This document shows positions 45,624 to 59,413 of a DNA stretch of 64,000 nucleotides, piece by piece; position 1 is the first letter of the stretch, and each line of letters begins with the position of its first letter. This DNA comes from Rusavskia elegans (Eukaryota > Ascomycota > Lecanoromycetes > Teloschistales > Teloschistaceae), in NCBI GenBank assembly GCA_011316305.1, contig SAUG01000040.1, positions 483,477 to 547,476 on the forward strand, in the 5' to 3' direction. Both the position numbers and the translations under genes were made by a program. Below the pieces are notes generated by a model. The model did no database searches and was not told the origin of the DNA. It saw nothing but the letters and a program-made list of their open reading frames with translations.

Positions 45624-46102
45624 ATAAATAAATTTAAAAATAAAACCGAAAAATATAGATAAAATTCTAATATTAAATCTATTTTAGAATTTAAATTTAT
45701 TATTAATAGTTTTCGTTCCAGCCGATTAAAAACTATAGATAAATAATAAAAGACGACGTTTATCTATAAAGAAGAAAATAATAATAGAAATAAATATAAA
45801 CTTTTTTCTATAACGATAATATACGCCGAAAAGATTTTTAAATCGATTATTTAATGAAATTTTAAATATTATAGATTTAATTTTTATAAATAAATAATAA
45901 AAAATCTTTAAAATAATATAATAAATACGACGTATATAAAATCTATTTTAATAAATATTTATTAGATTTTAGAAAATTAGAAAAATATTATTTAATCGAA
46001 TAAATTCAGCGTTATTTTAAACGTTCGACGAAGTAAAATTAAAATTTAATATAAAGTAGATAAATTTGTTAAACCAGTTATTATACCCCGTCGCTAGATA
46101 AA
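45624..46102. other. Mutated spacer between elements 1 and 4
   Basis: It is AT-rich and depleted of CA/TG like its surroundings. I could not match it to any bounded element. The last five bases (ATAAA) are the target duplication of element 4. Confidence 0.5.
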
Positions 46103-46343
46103 TGTTATAAATCGATTTAAAATAATAATAATAGCTTGATATTTCTATATAGATGGAAAGTTTATTTATAAACAAGCGAACAAGGCTGAACGTTAAATCT
46201 AATTAGATAACGAATCCTATAGAACTAATAAACCGCGGTTAACGGAATTTAATCAATGTATTAGTTAGCCGGTACTATCGGCAAGTATCTCTATATCTAC
46301 TAAATTCTATATAAATTCCAAATAGTTTAAATAGTTTATAATA
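46103..46343. repeat. Left LTR of element 4
   Basis: 241 bp, direct repeat of 61560-61799, with a TG..TA end pair. Confidence 0.82.
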
Positions 46344-49300
46344 AATACTATAAAACTAAAAAATAGTATCGCTTTCGATACGTTCGTATTAAACGTTTAA
46401 AAATTTTAAAAATATTAAAAATAAAGGCGCTAAAAGGTTAAAAAGAAAATAGCGCTACTAGAAATCGAATCCGAGCTATACTAAAACCTCTAAATAATAA
46501 AAAACGGCTAATAGAACGGCCGAGCTAATTTTTTTATTATTTAAATAGAGGCGGTACGTATTACTACTATACTATAGCGTCTAGTAATAAAATCCTCGAA
46601 TTAGATTCTAATAGATAGTAGTAGTATTTTACCGAATATAAAAAGAAATATAATTATATTAAATCGAATATATAAAGCGCCGGTAAAATATAATAATTTA
46701 TAAACGTTTTAATTTTAATCCGGAATAGTATAGAAAGTCTATTAACGATATAGATATTTAAAATTCTAGTTACTATAATATCGCTAGAGTATAATTAGAT
46801 TATTACTAATAATAAAATCTAAAAAAAAAAAAAAAGTTTATTATATTTATTAATAAAATTTATATAATACGTTTAATTTTATAATCTATACTAACTATTA
46901 TATTCCGGCCTATAGTATTTCTATTTAACTAAATACTAGAAGCGCTAGCGTATCTTTCGTTAATCTACGATTCGTTCTATTTTAAACTAGTTAGAATCTT
47001 TTTCCGGAAATTCTATTTTAATAGTAAAAAGCTTATTATTAATCGAAAACCGATTAAAAGAATTATTATTAGTCGGCGTTGATTTTAATTAAATTATAGA
47101 AATAATAAAATAGATTATTATAGTAGTAAAATATTCTAATTCGTATATAAAATACCCGATTTTACGAATTATTTTAAACGGACTAGTTTATTAATACGAG
47201 AGCTTTCGATTAGTAATATCTAGCAGTATATATTTGTCATAAAGCTTTAGAAAAACCTTATTATCTAATTTAAAGAATCTAGCTTTATATAAATTATTAT
47301 AACGGATTTTAGAAAAAGCGATACTAAAAATAATTATATCTTCTATTTCTACGCGTTTAATAGATTTTAGATATTCTATATTTTCTAGTAGTAGGTTCGA
47401 TAAAATACTAATTATATCTTTAGATTAAAAGCCTAGTACTAGTTTATTAAAGATTATACTAGTAGCGAAACTAATTATATTATTAAACGCGAACTATAGA
47501 AATAAAATAGTTTTAATCTAATTTTTATCCGGATATTCTATAAATTAAAAATAGAAATTAATTTCTATTATTTAATTAGTACGTTCCGATTATCTATCGG
47601 TTTATAGATAATATACTATAGATATTAGAATTTTTATTTCTAGCTTCTAGAAAATCTGGCGCCAGAAAAATAATATAAATTTACGATTTCTATTACTAAT
47701 AATAGTTAATAGAATTCTCTAATTATATTGAAATAAAGCCGTAATAACGAGGTTCGCCTAATTAATTATAGAGTAAAAGATCTGGCTAGAAATTAATAGA
47801 ATCTTTTTAGTATATTTATATATAATCGTTAATATATAGTTTTTATTAGAAAACTTTATAGATAATATAAATACGAAGTCTATTATAGTTATATAAAACG
47901 GTATCTTCGGAAAAATTAAATTAAAGGAACTATAGAATCTATATCGCTTCGTTTAATTTAACTAGTATTACTAGTAGTAATCTATATATTTCTTAATCTT
48001 TTTATATATATTACGAATAAAAATCGATAGATAGAATTCTTCGTATATATAATAATATCTTTAATAATTTCGGTTATAAACTTCGCCGATAATTTCGCCT
48101 ATAAATTTATCCGGAATATAGAATCGATTCCGCTATTTTTAGAAATATAGTAGAAAAGTTTATTATATATTCGGAAATTAATATCTAGTACGCGATATTT
48201 ATTATCTTTAATATTAGAATTAAATTTCTAGATTTATAATATTATAATAATTTTAGTCTATTATTTATTAATAGCGTAGCTTTCTTTAATATATTATTTA
48301 AATTCGTCTACTATTTCGACGAACGTTATATAGTATATTGGTATAATAATATTCGGAATATATTAGAAAATATTTTTTTTATTATTAATTTTAGTATTTC
48401 TGTATAGTACGTCTAGAATACCTTTTTTATTTTTAATCGGTATATAGAAAGCCTTCGTCTCGAGTTATAATAAAGCGTTAGAAACGATATTAGTTTTATC
48501 TATTTTATAAAATAATTTAATATTAAAAACCGAAAGATATTATAATATACGAACAAGTTTTAGATTCAGTTTATTAATACTTGTTATTTTAAACGAAATC
48601 TATTTTAAAATCGAAACCGCCGTAAAATAATTAATATATATAATTACTAGTACTTTTAAAAAGAAATTAATAAAATAGCGAGCCTTTTTTATTATCTAGA
48701 CGATTCTAGCGATTTTTAATTCGGTAGATTAATAATTCTATTCGGCGCTATTAAAGTATTTATTTAGAAATATTATTAGCTATATTTTAGTAAATAGGAA
48801 GTTTTTATCGGAATCTTTTTTAATATAATAGATAATTACTGCGAAGCCGAATTGCTTTGATATATCTAGATTAATATAAAGCTTTTTTATAGGATTAAAA
48901 TAATAGAGAAAAGTTAATAGTTCGAACGCTATTTATAATATCCGAAATAATTCTTTTTCTTCTAAAATAGAATTATATTTTAATTTCGTTAATTAGAATT
49001 TACGTTTAAATTCTTTAAAATTTTATCCGAGTTTTTTTATAAATAGAGTTTTCCTTTTCTATAGAGGTTCGGATCGTTCGGCGAGCTATATATATTCTGC
49101 GATTATATAAAATAACTACCTAGTTATTCTAAAATAGATTTCTAGATTTTATAAATATTTAAAAAAAGTCTTTTCCGAAATAGCTTTAATTTTATTTTCT
49201 AAAGTGGTTATTCCTAGTATAATAACGCGTTATTTAAGTAAACGAACTAAATGATACTCTATAAATAATTTAAAAAACGTAAAGTTTACTTATTTTTCCC

Positions 49301-51194
49301 GAAATAGAGCGAAAATTTAATTTAAATACTCTAGATACTCTTTTAAACTATATAAAAAGATAATAATATTATTTATATAGATTTTAGCGAAATCTTTAAA
49401 CGAGTAAAATAGTTTTTTAGTTTAGTACTATATATATAGTGATAAGCCTTTATACGATAAATAACTATAGTAAATTTATAACGATTATAGGATTAGATTT
49501 TAAATTAATAAAATTATTTTAAAGTATTAATAACCGAAATATAAAGGTATTTTAATACTAAAGCAATAATATTCGTTTATAGTAGAAAAAGATAGCTATC
49601 CAATTCCGTAATAGTATTAAAATTTCGAATATTAACTATTATTCGTCCTTTTTTCGTACTATCTAGAAAAGTTTTCTATACTACGAAAATAGAATATATA
49701 AAAAATAATTAGCTGTTCGGAATATTCTATTTTATTTTATTTATAGAATTTATTACACGTTTTATCTAATTTAATATATTCCGTATAGTTTAGATTATAA
49801 ATTTTTAAAAGCGCGGATTTTATTTCTTTTTTTAAAAATATTAGTATCTATTCCTTTTTAGAAATATTTATTATAACTCTTTAATTAGTAAATATATTCT
49901 CGTATTTCTCGGTAACGGCGGCTAATTATTATATTATTAGTAGTTTACTATAAACCGTAATATTATTAGATAGACGATATTCTAGTTTGAAATTAATAGA
50001 TATAATAAAGGAAGCTAATTTAGTAAATTTAATATTTTTAACTAAATTCGCGCTAAATTTCGCTGAACTTTTATCGAAATTTACTTTATTAGCCGGATAG
50101 AAAATATTTTAATTTATTAGAATATTCCGCGCGTTAACTATATTAGGTAATTCTAGATAATATACGATCCTATTTTATATAACCGTAGTAATAACAAGTA
50201 TCGCTATAGTTCTAATAACTGTCTTTTTTATTGATTTTTAATAATATATTTAATAGTATTTTATATTAATTTTGTTATAAACTGAATTAAATTAAAAGTA
50301 GTAATATAGTATCTTTTATACCGATTTTCGATAACTTTTCTAAATCGAATTTAGTTAGATAAAACTACCGACGAATAGTTAATATTATATATATTTACGA
50401 AATTAAATAAAACGTCGACTATATAAATAAAAACGCTACTATTAAAATTAAAATTTATTTTCGAAATTAATTTTAATTTAGATTTAAAGAAAAAATTACG
50501 GTTTCCGGAAATATTATTTCGATATTATATTAGAATTTATATAATTCTATTAGATTTTAAAATAATATTACTTTAAATTTTAATAATATATTTAAAGTTA
50601 GGCTCTTTATATATATAGAAATTAAAGTTAATTTTAAGATTTCTATAACTACCGATAATAATTTATTATTTTTAATAATCTAAAATTATTTCTTCCGAAA
50701 TTATAATATCTATATCTAGTAATAGATTAGTTTATAGATTTTTAATAATATAGATTTCTTTTATAAATTCTATAATAGTTAAATTACTTTTTAGATAGAA
50801 AATACAAATAGCGAATTTATCGGTCCGATAGATTTATTCGCCGATATTATAAATAGAAATCTTTTTTAGTAATTTTTTAATTTCGATATTTTCTAGAATA
50901 AATTTTCTATTAGCTATTAATATTATATATTTTAAATTAGTATATATATTTTTAGCGTCGGATATATCTAAGTAGAAAGCTAATAGAAATATAATATAAT
51001 AGAAATATTTAAAAGCTAAACTAGTTTCTATAATCTATTTACTATTTAAAAAGATTATATAGAATATAAAAGTATTTTCTTTACTAGAAAATTATTTATT
51101 AGCGATAAATATTTATATTTCGACTTCGTTACTTTCTATATTTTAATAAACGGTTTTAAAATATTTAAATAATTTATTATATAATTCGAATAAA

Positions 51195-51647
51195 TATTAT
51201 AGAATTACTTGGAAATTCTGATATCTTTTTAAATTGGTTAGATTTATTAGTATATCTATAATTAGAGGTATAACGGGTAATTACTTCGAGTTAATATAAA
51301 AATAAATCAGTCTAATTACTAGAATAGTATATAGCGATAACTAATAAATTAAATACGAGCTATAAAAGCGTCGAGTTCGGGATTTATATAGATAATAAAA
51401 TCGCTTACTACTTAGATTATTTATAAACTAAAATAACTAAAATAGCTTTATTTTATAGTATTTTTTTACTAAAACTACTAAGATCTAAGGTATTTATAGT
51501 ATTTATTTACTAAAACTACTAAAATACTTTTTAGTACTAATATTAAAACCGTCTCATATATCTTTATCTATTAAAACGTAATAGGAAATCCTGCGCTATA
51601 TTAAATACTACTACGTTTCTGAAAGTACGCCGCCTATATTTATAATA
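51195..51647 (-). repeat. 3' LTR of element 3 (short minisatellite form)
   Basis: 453 bp. It carries fewer copies of the internal ~41-bp repeat than its partner. Confidence 0.82.
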
Positions 51648-51955
51648 TTAGGTCTCCTTTTTAGATTTTTCGTCCTAAAAAACTATGATTTCTTCTTTTT
51701 TATAAATAAAAGGAAAAAACTATTAATTAAAAATCGTTATAAAAAAGTTCTATTATTAGATATCGATATATTAACTATACGTTTTTATTAGAATTATTTC
51801 TAGTTAGGGAAATTTTATCGTATTAACGAATATTCCGAAAAATATATTAGTTATATAGAATAAATCTATTTTTACGATTTTATTCCGTTAGATACTATAC
51901 GTTAACGTCGTTTTAAAAATAAATATAAAAAGTTAAAGGAAAAGTTATATAAAAT

Positions 51956-52572
51956 TATTATAAATACAGGCGGCGTACCTTCGAAAACACGGTAGTATTT
52001 AATATAACGCGAGATTCTTTATTACGTTTCGACAGGTAGAGATATATAGGACGGCTTTAATATTAATATTAAGAAATATCTTAGTAGTTTTAGTAAATAA
52101 ATACTTTAAATACTTTTTATCGTAGTAGTTTTAGTAAGTAAATACTATAAAATAAGATTATCTTAGTTATTTTAGTAAATAAATACTTTAAATACCCTTT
52201 ATTTTGGTAGTTTTAGAAAGTAAATACTATAAGATAAAGCTATCTTTGTTATTTTAATAAGTAAATACTCTGAATATCCTTTATTTTAGTAGTTTTAGTA
52301 AGTAAATATTATAAAATAAAGCTATTTTAGTTATTTTAGTTAATAAATAATCTATATAGTAGAAAATCTTATTATCTATATAGATTTTAAACTCGATACT
52401 TTTATAACTCGTATTTAATTTATTAGTTATTACTATATACTATTCTAGTAATCAGACTAATTTATTTTTATATTAATTAAAAAAAATTACCCGTTATACT
52501 TCCGTTTATAGATATACTAATAAATCCAACCAATTTTTAGAAATACCAAAACTTTCAGATAGTTCTATAATA
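51956..52572 (+). repeat. Solo LTR of the element 2/3 family, inverted, inside element 3
   Basis: The reverse complement begins TATTATAGAACTATCTG and ends GTATTTATAATA, matching element 2/3 LTR ends. The sequence on either side joins into the element 2-like interior (compare around 34255), so it was inserted there. At 617 bp it is the longest LTR copy. No matching partner is seen, so it is probably a recombination remnant. Confidence 0.82.
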
Positions 52573-54097
52573 AAAAAATATATAAAATGATAGCGTCTAC
52601 TTCGTTAATTAGACTATATTAAAAATAAGTAGCGTATTATAGTTGACGGTAAGTTATAAAATCTCGAAAAACTAGAATATAAAAATATAACCGCGGATCC
52701 GTTTTTTTTCGTAGATCTAAATTCTTTTATCGACGTAGCTTTTAAATAGATTTTCCTATCTAGTAGTTCTAGTTAGTTAATAACTTTTTTAGCTCTTTTT
52801 AGTAGAATTATTATAGAACTTTCTAGTAGTTTATTAAATATTTTTTAAATTTCTAGATATTTTCCGAAATAAAATAATCTTTCTATTTAATTAAATAAAT
52901 CTAATCTTTTTATCGTAGAATCTTTTTAACTTTAAAAATATCTTCTTTTTATATCTCGAAATTAAATATCTATTATAATAGTATTCCGAAATCGGTTGGT
53001 TCTAAAAAAGATATATAGAATACCGGATATATTTTAACGTCTTTAAATAAATTAAATCTAAAATTCTAAGGTCTTTTAATTTCTCTAATTAAAAATAATC
53101 CGATTTTAATATAGTTAAATTTTTTATTTAAAGTCTTTATTTTTAGATTTTTTATAAAAAAGTATATCTTATCTCTATTTTTTAGCTAAAGTACTATTTT
53201 TTATCTTTTATTTTAGTATTTACCCGAATATTTCTATATTTTTAAAATATTTCTATAGATTTTTTTCTAAATTTCGATTTTTTAGATTACTAATTCCGCT
53301 AATTTATATAGTAATAATTATTTAAATAGGTTCGGATTCCTCCTATTATCGGTATAAAATAGTATTTTTTTCGTTATACTAGATTCTTTTACATTAAGTA
53401 CTAATTATATTATTAATAAAAGTAAAACCTAATTATTTTAAACGTTATTAATATAATACTTTAGATATTATTTAAACGTCTGGTTAGTATACTCTATCTA
53501 TCTTTCTATTATCGAAAAGAAAACTATCGATATTTTTAGTTTAATACTAAATAGAGGAATAAAGGTTTTCTGATAATTTAAAGTAAAAAACTTATTTCTA
53601 TTATTTATTAATATTTCTAGTAGTCTATAGTACCGAAATAACCGATTTAGAATAATAAATCTAAATTATTCTATTATAAAGTCTTTTTTTAATAGAATTA
53701 TATAGATATATTTCGTAAATCTATCTGTTATATTAAATATTAAATCGTATTCTATATTTATCGTCGGGGCTTTTAATTTCGGGAACTTAATAATAAAGTT
53801 TAATATAACTTTTTTCTATAGTAAATCCGGTAGTTTCTAATACTAGATCTTTTTATAATAAATATATATACTATATTTATTTTACTAATAACTAAAATAT
53901 TTTTTAATATATTTTTCGATACGTTATTTTATATTAAAAAACTAGTAATATTATTATAAAAGTTATATTATCTTTATTACGCCTAGATACTTTTGTATTT
54001 ATAGTACTCTTTAATATATTCGTCGATTTTATCGTCTAGTATTTATAGTTTTTTTTTTTAATAGAAAATTATTTTTAGTCGTCTCGGAATATATATA

Positions 54098-55020
54098 CCT
54101 TAGGGGCAAGTACCCGTTCTTGAATAAAACGTCAATATAAAGTTATTTAAAACGTTGTATTAATTTGAAATCTATAAAAAATTAAAATAATATTATTAAA
54201 AACATTATATCGATTTTAAATCTATTAATAATTCGATTTTACTAGAAGTTTAATAAAAACTAGCTATTATATCTTATAATAGATTTCTTTTAATTACTAA
54301 TAGACGTTAAATCTACTAATAAATATCTATAGAAGCTAGTTAACTAGAAGTTAAATTAATGTTAGTTCAAAGTTAACTAGAAGTTGAAATTAACTAGAAA
54401 TTCGAATATTAACTTTTAAAAAAATTGTATTTAAATAATTGATTTTCGCGTAATTAATTAATTAGTAGTATTAGTATAAATTAGATAGTTAGATTAACTC
54501 CATATCACGTGACTCTGTGAATCTTACCTAGTAAAATTCTGATTACTAAGCGGTTCAGAGTTCGAATCCCGAGAAAACCTCTTTTTTGAAAATTTTCATC
54601 CGATTTTTACGCCTTCTATAGGGTACTTAAAGTACTAAAATCGACGAATTAGGCTAGAATATTACGTGACCTATAGGTTCGCTTATTTTCAGCCCTATTT
54701 TACTATTAAAGTTGATAGTAAAACTCGCTGTTAACTAGATGTTGAACCGATGTTGAAGAATTAATTCGTTGTTAACGAGTGATCTATAGGTTAATTAATT
54801 ACTAGTAAGCTTCTAGTTTCTATAAAGGCCTAGTTTTAGCTAAACTCGAAGTTTATATATAACTTTTGATTATATAATACAGCGAGCTAACTTCTAATTC
54901 GTTTAAATTAACCATCAAAGGAACGTCTTCGAGGAGTTCTCGAAAACGACGAGATTCTAGCCAATCAGACATTGATTAGTCATTAAAATACTGTTTAAGA
55001 ACAGCTATTTGCCCCTAAGG
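54098..55020. mobile_element. 923-bp TA-flanked inverted-repeat element with few RIP changes
   Basis: The ends are CCTTAGGGGCAA (54098-54109) and TTGCCCCTAAGG (55009-55020), perfect inverted repeats whose similarity continues imperfectly to about 25 bp. TA flanks both sides (54096-54097 and 55021-55022), and element 2 shows the uninterrupted version of the site near 35795, so this is a real insertion. Unlike its host it retains many CA and TG dinucleotides. No protein frame is visible. Inside are repeated motifs related to GTTAACTAGAAGTTGAA and a Pol III-like B box followed by a T run (54559-54587). Best fit is a Tc1/mariner-type non-autonomous element. Confidence 0.75.
54559..54587 (+). promoter_or_regulatory. 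tRNA-like B box (GTTCGAATCC) followed by T6
   Basis: AGAGTTCGAATCCC at 54557-54570 matches the B box of tRNA promoters, and a run of six T follows at 54582-54587, as in Pol III terminators. I cannot fold a complete tRNA: the acceptor strand has no partner upstream. It could be a tRNA-derived (SINE-like) remnant or chance. Confidence 0.3.
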
Positions 55021-58000
55021 TAGTATTATATTTATCTTATACTAATTTATTAATAGTAATCTATATTTAATAACTTTAAAAATACTATTTTTAAAAATTT
55101 CTCTTATTTTTATATAATTACTTCTTCGATTTAAAACGTCTATTTTTCTATTTTCTTTATCTAGAATATAGTATATTTTAAAATTATACTAACTAAAGAA
55201 TTTAGATTATCGTATTTATTTTCTATTAAATTATTTTATTATTATAAAATATAAAAGGTTTTTATAATCTATAAAATTTATTAATTCTAGTAATTCTTTA
55301 ACGTATACTCTCTATTATTCTAGTATAGCTACTATAGCTAGTAGTTCTTTATTATAGATATCGTAATTCTATTATACTAGCGATAATTTTCTTAATATAT
55401 TTATTACTAGATACTATTTACTATCGTATTATTATAAAAGGTATATATTTATAGCTAGATCTAATAAATCTATTTCTATTTATAATAGTTTTTTTAAATC
55501 GAAAATTTTAAATACTAGATCTTTTATATATTTTCCTTTAAAATCTTTAAATATTTATTATTTTCTTTCTTTCTAATATTATTTAATAATATCTTTTTTT
55601 AAAACTATTAAAGCGAAAGCTCTTTTAGAATAGTTTTTTATAAACTTTCGATTATAGTTTATAAATCTGAAAAAACTTTAGATTTCTTTAATATTTATTA
55701 GTATTTTCTATTTTATAATAGCTTTAAGTTTATTAAAATTAATATATAGTCTATTTCGCCCTATAATAAATTCTAGAAAATCGATCTCTTTTTTTTAGAA
55801 TTTATACTTTTTTAATTAAAAACGTAAATCTTTCTATTTTAGATATTTAAAAACTTTACTAATATATTATTTATATTTTTTAAATATTTTAGAAAAAACC
55901 AAAATATTATCGAGATAGGCGATAATAAATATATTAAAATATTCTTTTAATATATTATTAATTATATTTTAATAGATTACCGAAATATTCGTAAATTCGA
56001 ATAGTATTACTATATATTTATAATAACTATACTATATTCGAAAAACTATTTTCTATTTTTTCCCGACTTTTATTTATATAAAGTTATATATTTTTCGAAA
56101 GTCGAATTTTATAAAATATTTTATTCTAGAAAATCGGTTTTAGAATTCGCTAATATTTAATAGTAGATATCAATTTTTAATTGAAATATTATTTAGCTTC
56201 CGGTAATCGATATATAAATAGAATATTCTGTCTTTTTTAGATATAAAAAGGATCGGATATTCTATTAGTAATTAAAATTTTCTAATAAATTTCTTTTTTA
56301 TATTTTCGTCTAGATATTTATAGAATATTTCGAGTTCTATTATAGATAATAGATAGATAGATCTAAATATATTTATCTAATTTAAATCTGTATTTATAAT
56401 TCTAAATTTAATATTTATATAGTATTTTTATAATTATTTCTTTTCGAAATAAATTTATCTAATTTTTATATTTATCTAGAATTTTTTTTAATAGATTTTT
56501 TTTTAACATTTTATTAGATAGTATAGGGTTTTTAAAAGATTTATAATTTTCTTTTCTTTTTCTATTTTATTAATCTAATTAACTTTTACTAATATTTAAT
56601 AAATCGGACCTAAATAGTTTTTAGTCGTCCTTTTTCGAAATTATAAATTCGCGTTTTATATTCTACTTTTTATCTATTCGAGATTACTATCTCGGCGTAG
56701 GCTAGATACTTTCTATATAGAAGTACGATTTAAAGTTAAATATTTTTTTTCCTAGTCTATTATTAGATTATAATATTTTAACTAAAGTATTCTATATATA
56801 ATATTATAGCGAGTTATCTAAATAATATTAAATTAAAGTTCCTTTTAATACTAGTTAATTATTATTTAAAGCGGTATTATTTCTTTTATAACTTTTCTAT
56901 TTCTATTCGATATTTTATTTCTATCGATAATTATTAGATTATATAGGTCTTTTTTTTTAGTTTAAAGGAACTTTTTTTTTATAGTTAAGTTTTCTAATAT
57001 AAAATTTCCGATTATATCTAAATTAATAAATACTTTAATTTTCTATAGTCTACTATTAGTTTTAATAATTATTTTAATTTTAAATATATATACGTAGCTA
57101 GTTAAATTTAGTTATTTTTTCCGGGCTATAAAGTTATACGTTCGTAGTATATCTATTATTATAAGATTTTAACTTTTTCCGAGTTATTACTAATATTTTC
57201 GTATTTTCTATTTTTATAGTTTACCTGCGAAATATATCTATAGAGATTTTAATTAAAGATTTTATTTCTTTTTTACTATTTTTTCTAGTATTTATATCTA
57301 CTATAGATAATATATTTAAAGTAGTTATAAATATTATAATTTTCGATTTTAGTAGATATTACGGAAGTATATTAGTATAGTTTTAATAGATATTATCCGG
57401 TTCCTTTCTTTTTTAATCTATAGATTTTATAGTCGTTTTTATAGTAGATAATTTAACTAAATAATATATATTAGTTTTCTACTATTATATTTTTCGATTA
57501 TAATATCGGTTTAGAAATATTTTTATTTTTAGAAATATTACTTCCTAGTTTCTTTTCTAATATATCGACGATATTATTTACTTTCTAATTCTACTAGTCG
57601 TTTTATAGATATTTATTATCGATATATATTTTATAAATATTTTTATATTCTTTATAGATTACTATAAATTCTTTCTTTACTAGTTTTTTATTATAAGGAG
57701 CTTAAAGGTATATTAGTCTAATATCCTCTATTATTATAATTTTTTATCTAGAAACGGCTTTTTTTCTAGTAGATTTTATTAATATTCGCAGCGAATTATT
57801 ATTTATTATAGCTTTCTATAATATTTTATCGTTTTTTATAAATATAAATTCTTTATCCGAACTAATTTTCTAGAATTTAGAACTACTATTATTATCTTCT
57901 AAAATAATTTCTTACTAGTTTTTAGATTTTTTAAACGTAGCGTTAAACTATTATTACTATATTTTATTTAATTAATATTCTTTTATAAAATAGTCTAGTT

Positions 58001-58878
58001 TACTATAGTTATAGTATATTTTAAGATTTTTATTCCTTTTATTATTTCTAGAATTCTTTTTTTTACGTCGCTATTATATAAAATCTAGTTCTATAGATAT
58101 AGATCTATAGTAGCTATCTCCGGTCCTTTTATTTAGTAGCTATTTTCTATATAACTTTCCAGAATATTATCCCGCGTTAACTCGTAGTCTTCTATTATAG
58201 CGTTTTTCTATATTTCTTTTAAATAGTTTATTATTGAGGTCGATAGATATTTTAATTAGATTATCTAAGATTTTATAAATTCGTTTTTTATTTACTCTTT
58301 TAGCCCTCGTCTATATATTATATATAAAACGTCGTTATTTTATTCCGTTAATAGTAACTACTTTTTAAACCGTATAGTATATTTCGATACTACGGTTTTC
58401 TACTAAAGATATTAAATAATATCTTTAATAGTTAGAATTTTATTCGAAATTCCGAAAATATTATAAATAGTTTTTTTAAATTATATAAATTATATAAAAA
58501 TATATTTATTATCTTTTTCGTCGTCTATATATTAGTATAGGAGAGGTTTTATCTAGTATTAGGCTCGTCTTTAATAATAGAATATAGCGAAAAAGGTTTT
58601 TTTTTCTTTAGATATAAAATAGAATATAAAATATATATCTAATTATATAAATTATTTTTTTAATTTATTTCGATTTCTATAATATTTATCGGGTTTATTA
58701 ACTTTAATACTATAGTTATAGTAACTAGTAGTAAAAGTACTAATCTTTTTATTACTACTATTATCTTTTATCTAGATTTTCTTATTTTTAGATTCGGACT
58801 TTTTTACTATCGAGCTAGAATTATTTAAAGTAGAGATTTAATATTAATCTATAACAGATATTTTAAAGTTATTTAAAA

Positions 58879-59413
58879 TATTATAATACTATCTAGGAAT
58901 CCTAGTATCTTTTTAAATTAGTTAAATTTATTAGTATATCTATAAACGGAGGTATAACGGGTAATTATTTCGAATTAATATAAAAATGAATTAATCTAAT
59001 TACTAGAATAGTATATAGCGATAACTAATAAATTAAATATAAATTATAAAGGTATCGAGTTCGGAATCTATATAGATAATAAAATCTTTTACTATTTAGA
59101 TTATTTATTAACTAAAATAACTAAAATAGCCTTATTTTATAATATTTACTTACTAAAACTACTAAAATTCAGAGTATCTATAGTATTTATTTACTAAAAC
59201 TACTAAAATTTAAGATATTTATAATAATTACTTATTAAAACTACTAAAATCTAGGATATTTATAGTATTTATTTACTAAAACTATTAAGATATTCTTTAA
59301 TATTAATACTAAGGCCGTTCTATATATTCTTGCCTGTCGAGGCGTAATAGAAAATCCTACGCTGTATTAAATACTACCGTGTTTTCGAAGGTACGCCGCC
59401 TGTATTTATAATA
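58879..59413 (-). repeat. 5' LTR of element 3 (longer minisatellite form)
   Basis: 535 bp, exactly 82 bp longer than its partner, because of extra units containing ACTAAAACTACTAAAAT between about 59140 and 59300. Confidence 0.82.

Larger units (their letters stand above)
51195..59413 (-). mobile_element. Degenerate Ty3/gypsy element (element 3), same family as element 2, nested in element 4
   Basis: LTRs lie at 51195-51647 (453 bp) and 58879-59413 (535 bp), flanked by a 5-bp target duplication ATAAA (51190-51194 and 59414-59418). The interior is colinear with element 2 but mutated further. The reverse transcriptase motif at 55907-55918 now reads AYLDNILVFS on the minus strand, and the knuckle region near 57960-58015 is also Tyr-converted. 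Two later insertions interrupt it: an inverted solo LTR (51956-52572) and a TA-flanked inverted-repeat element (54098-55020). Confidence 0.88.
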
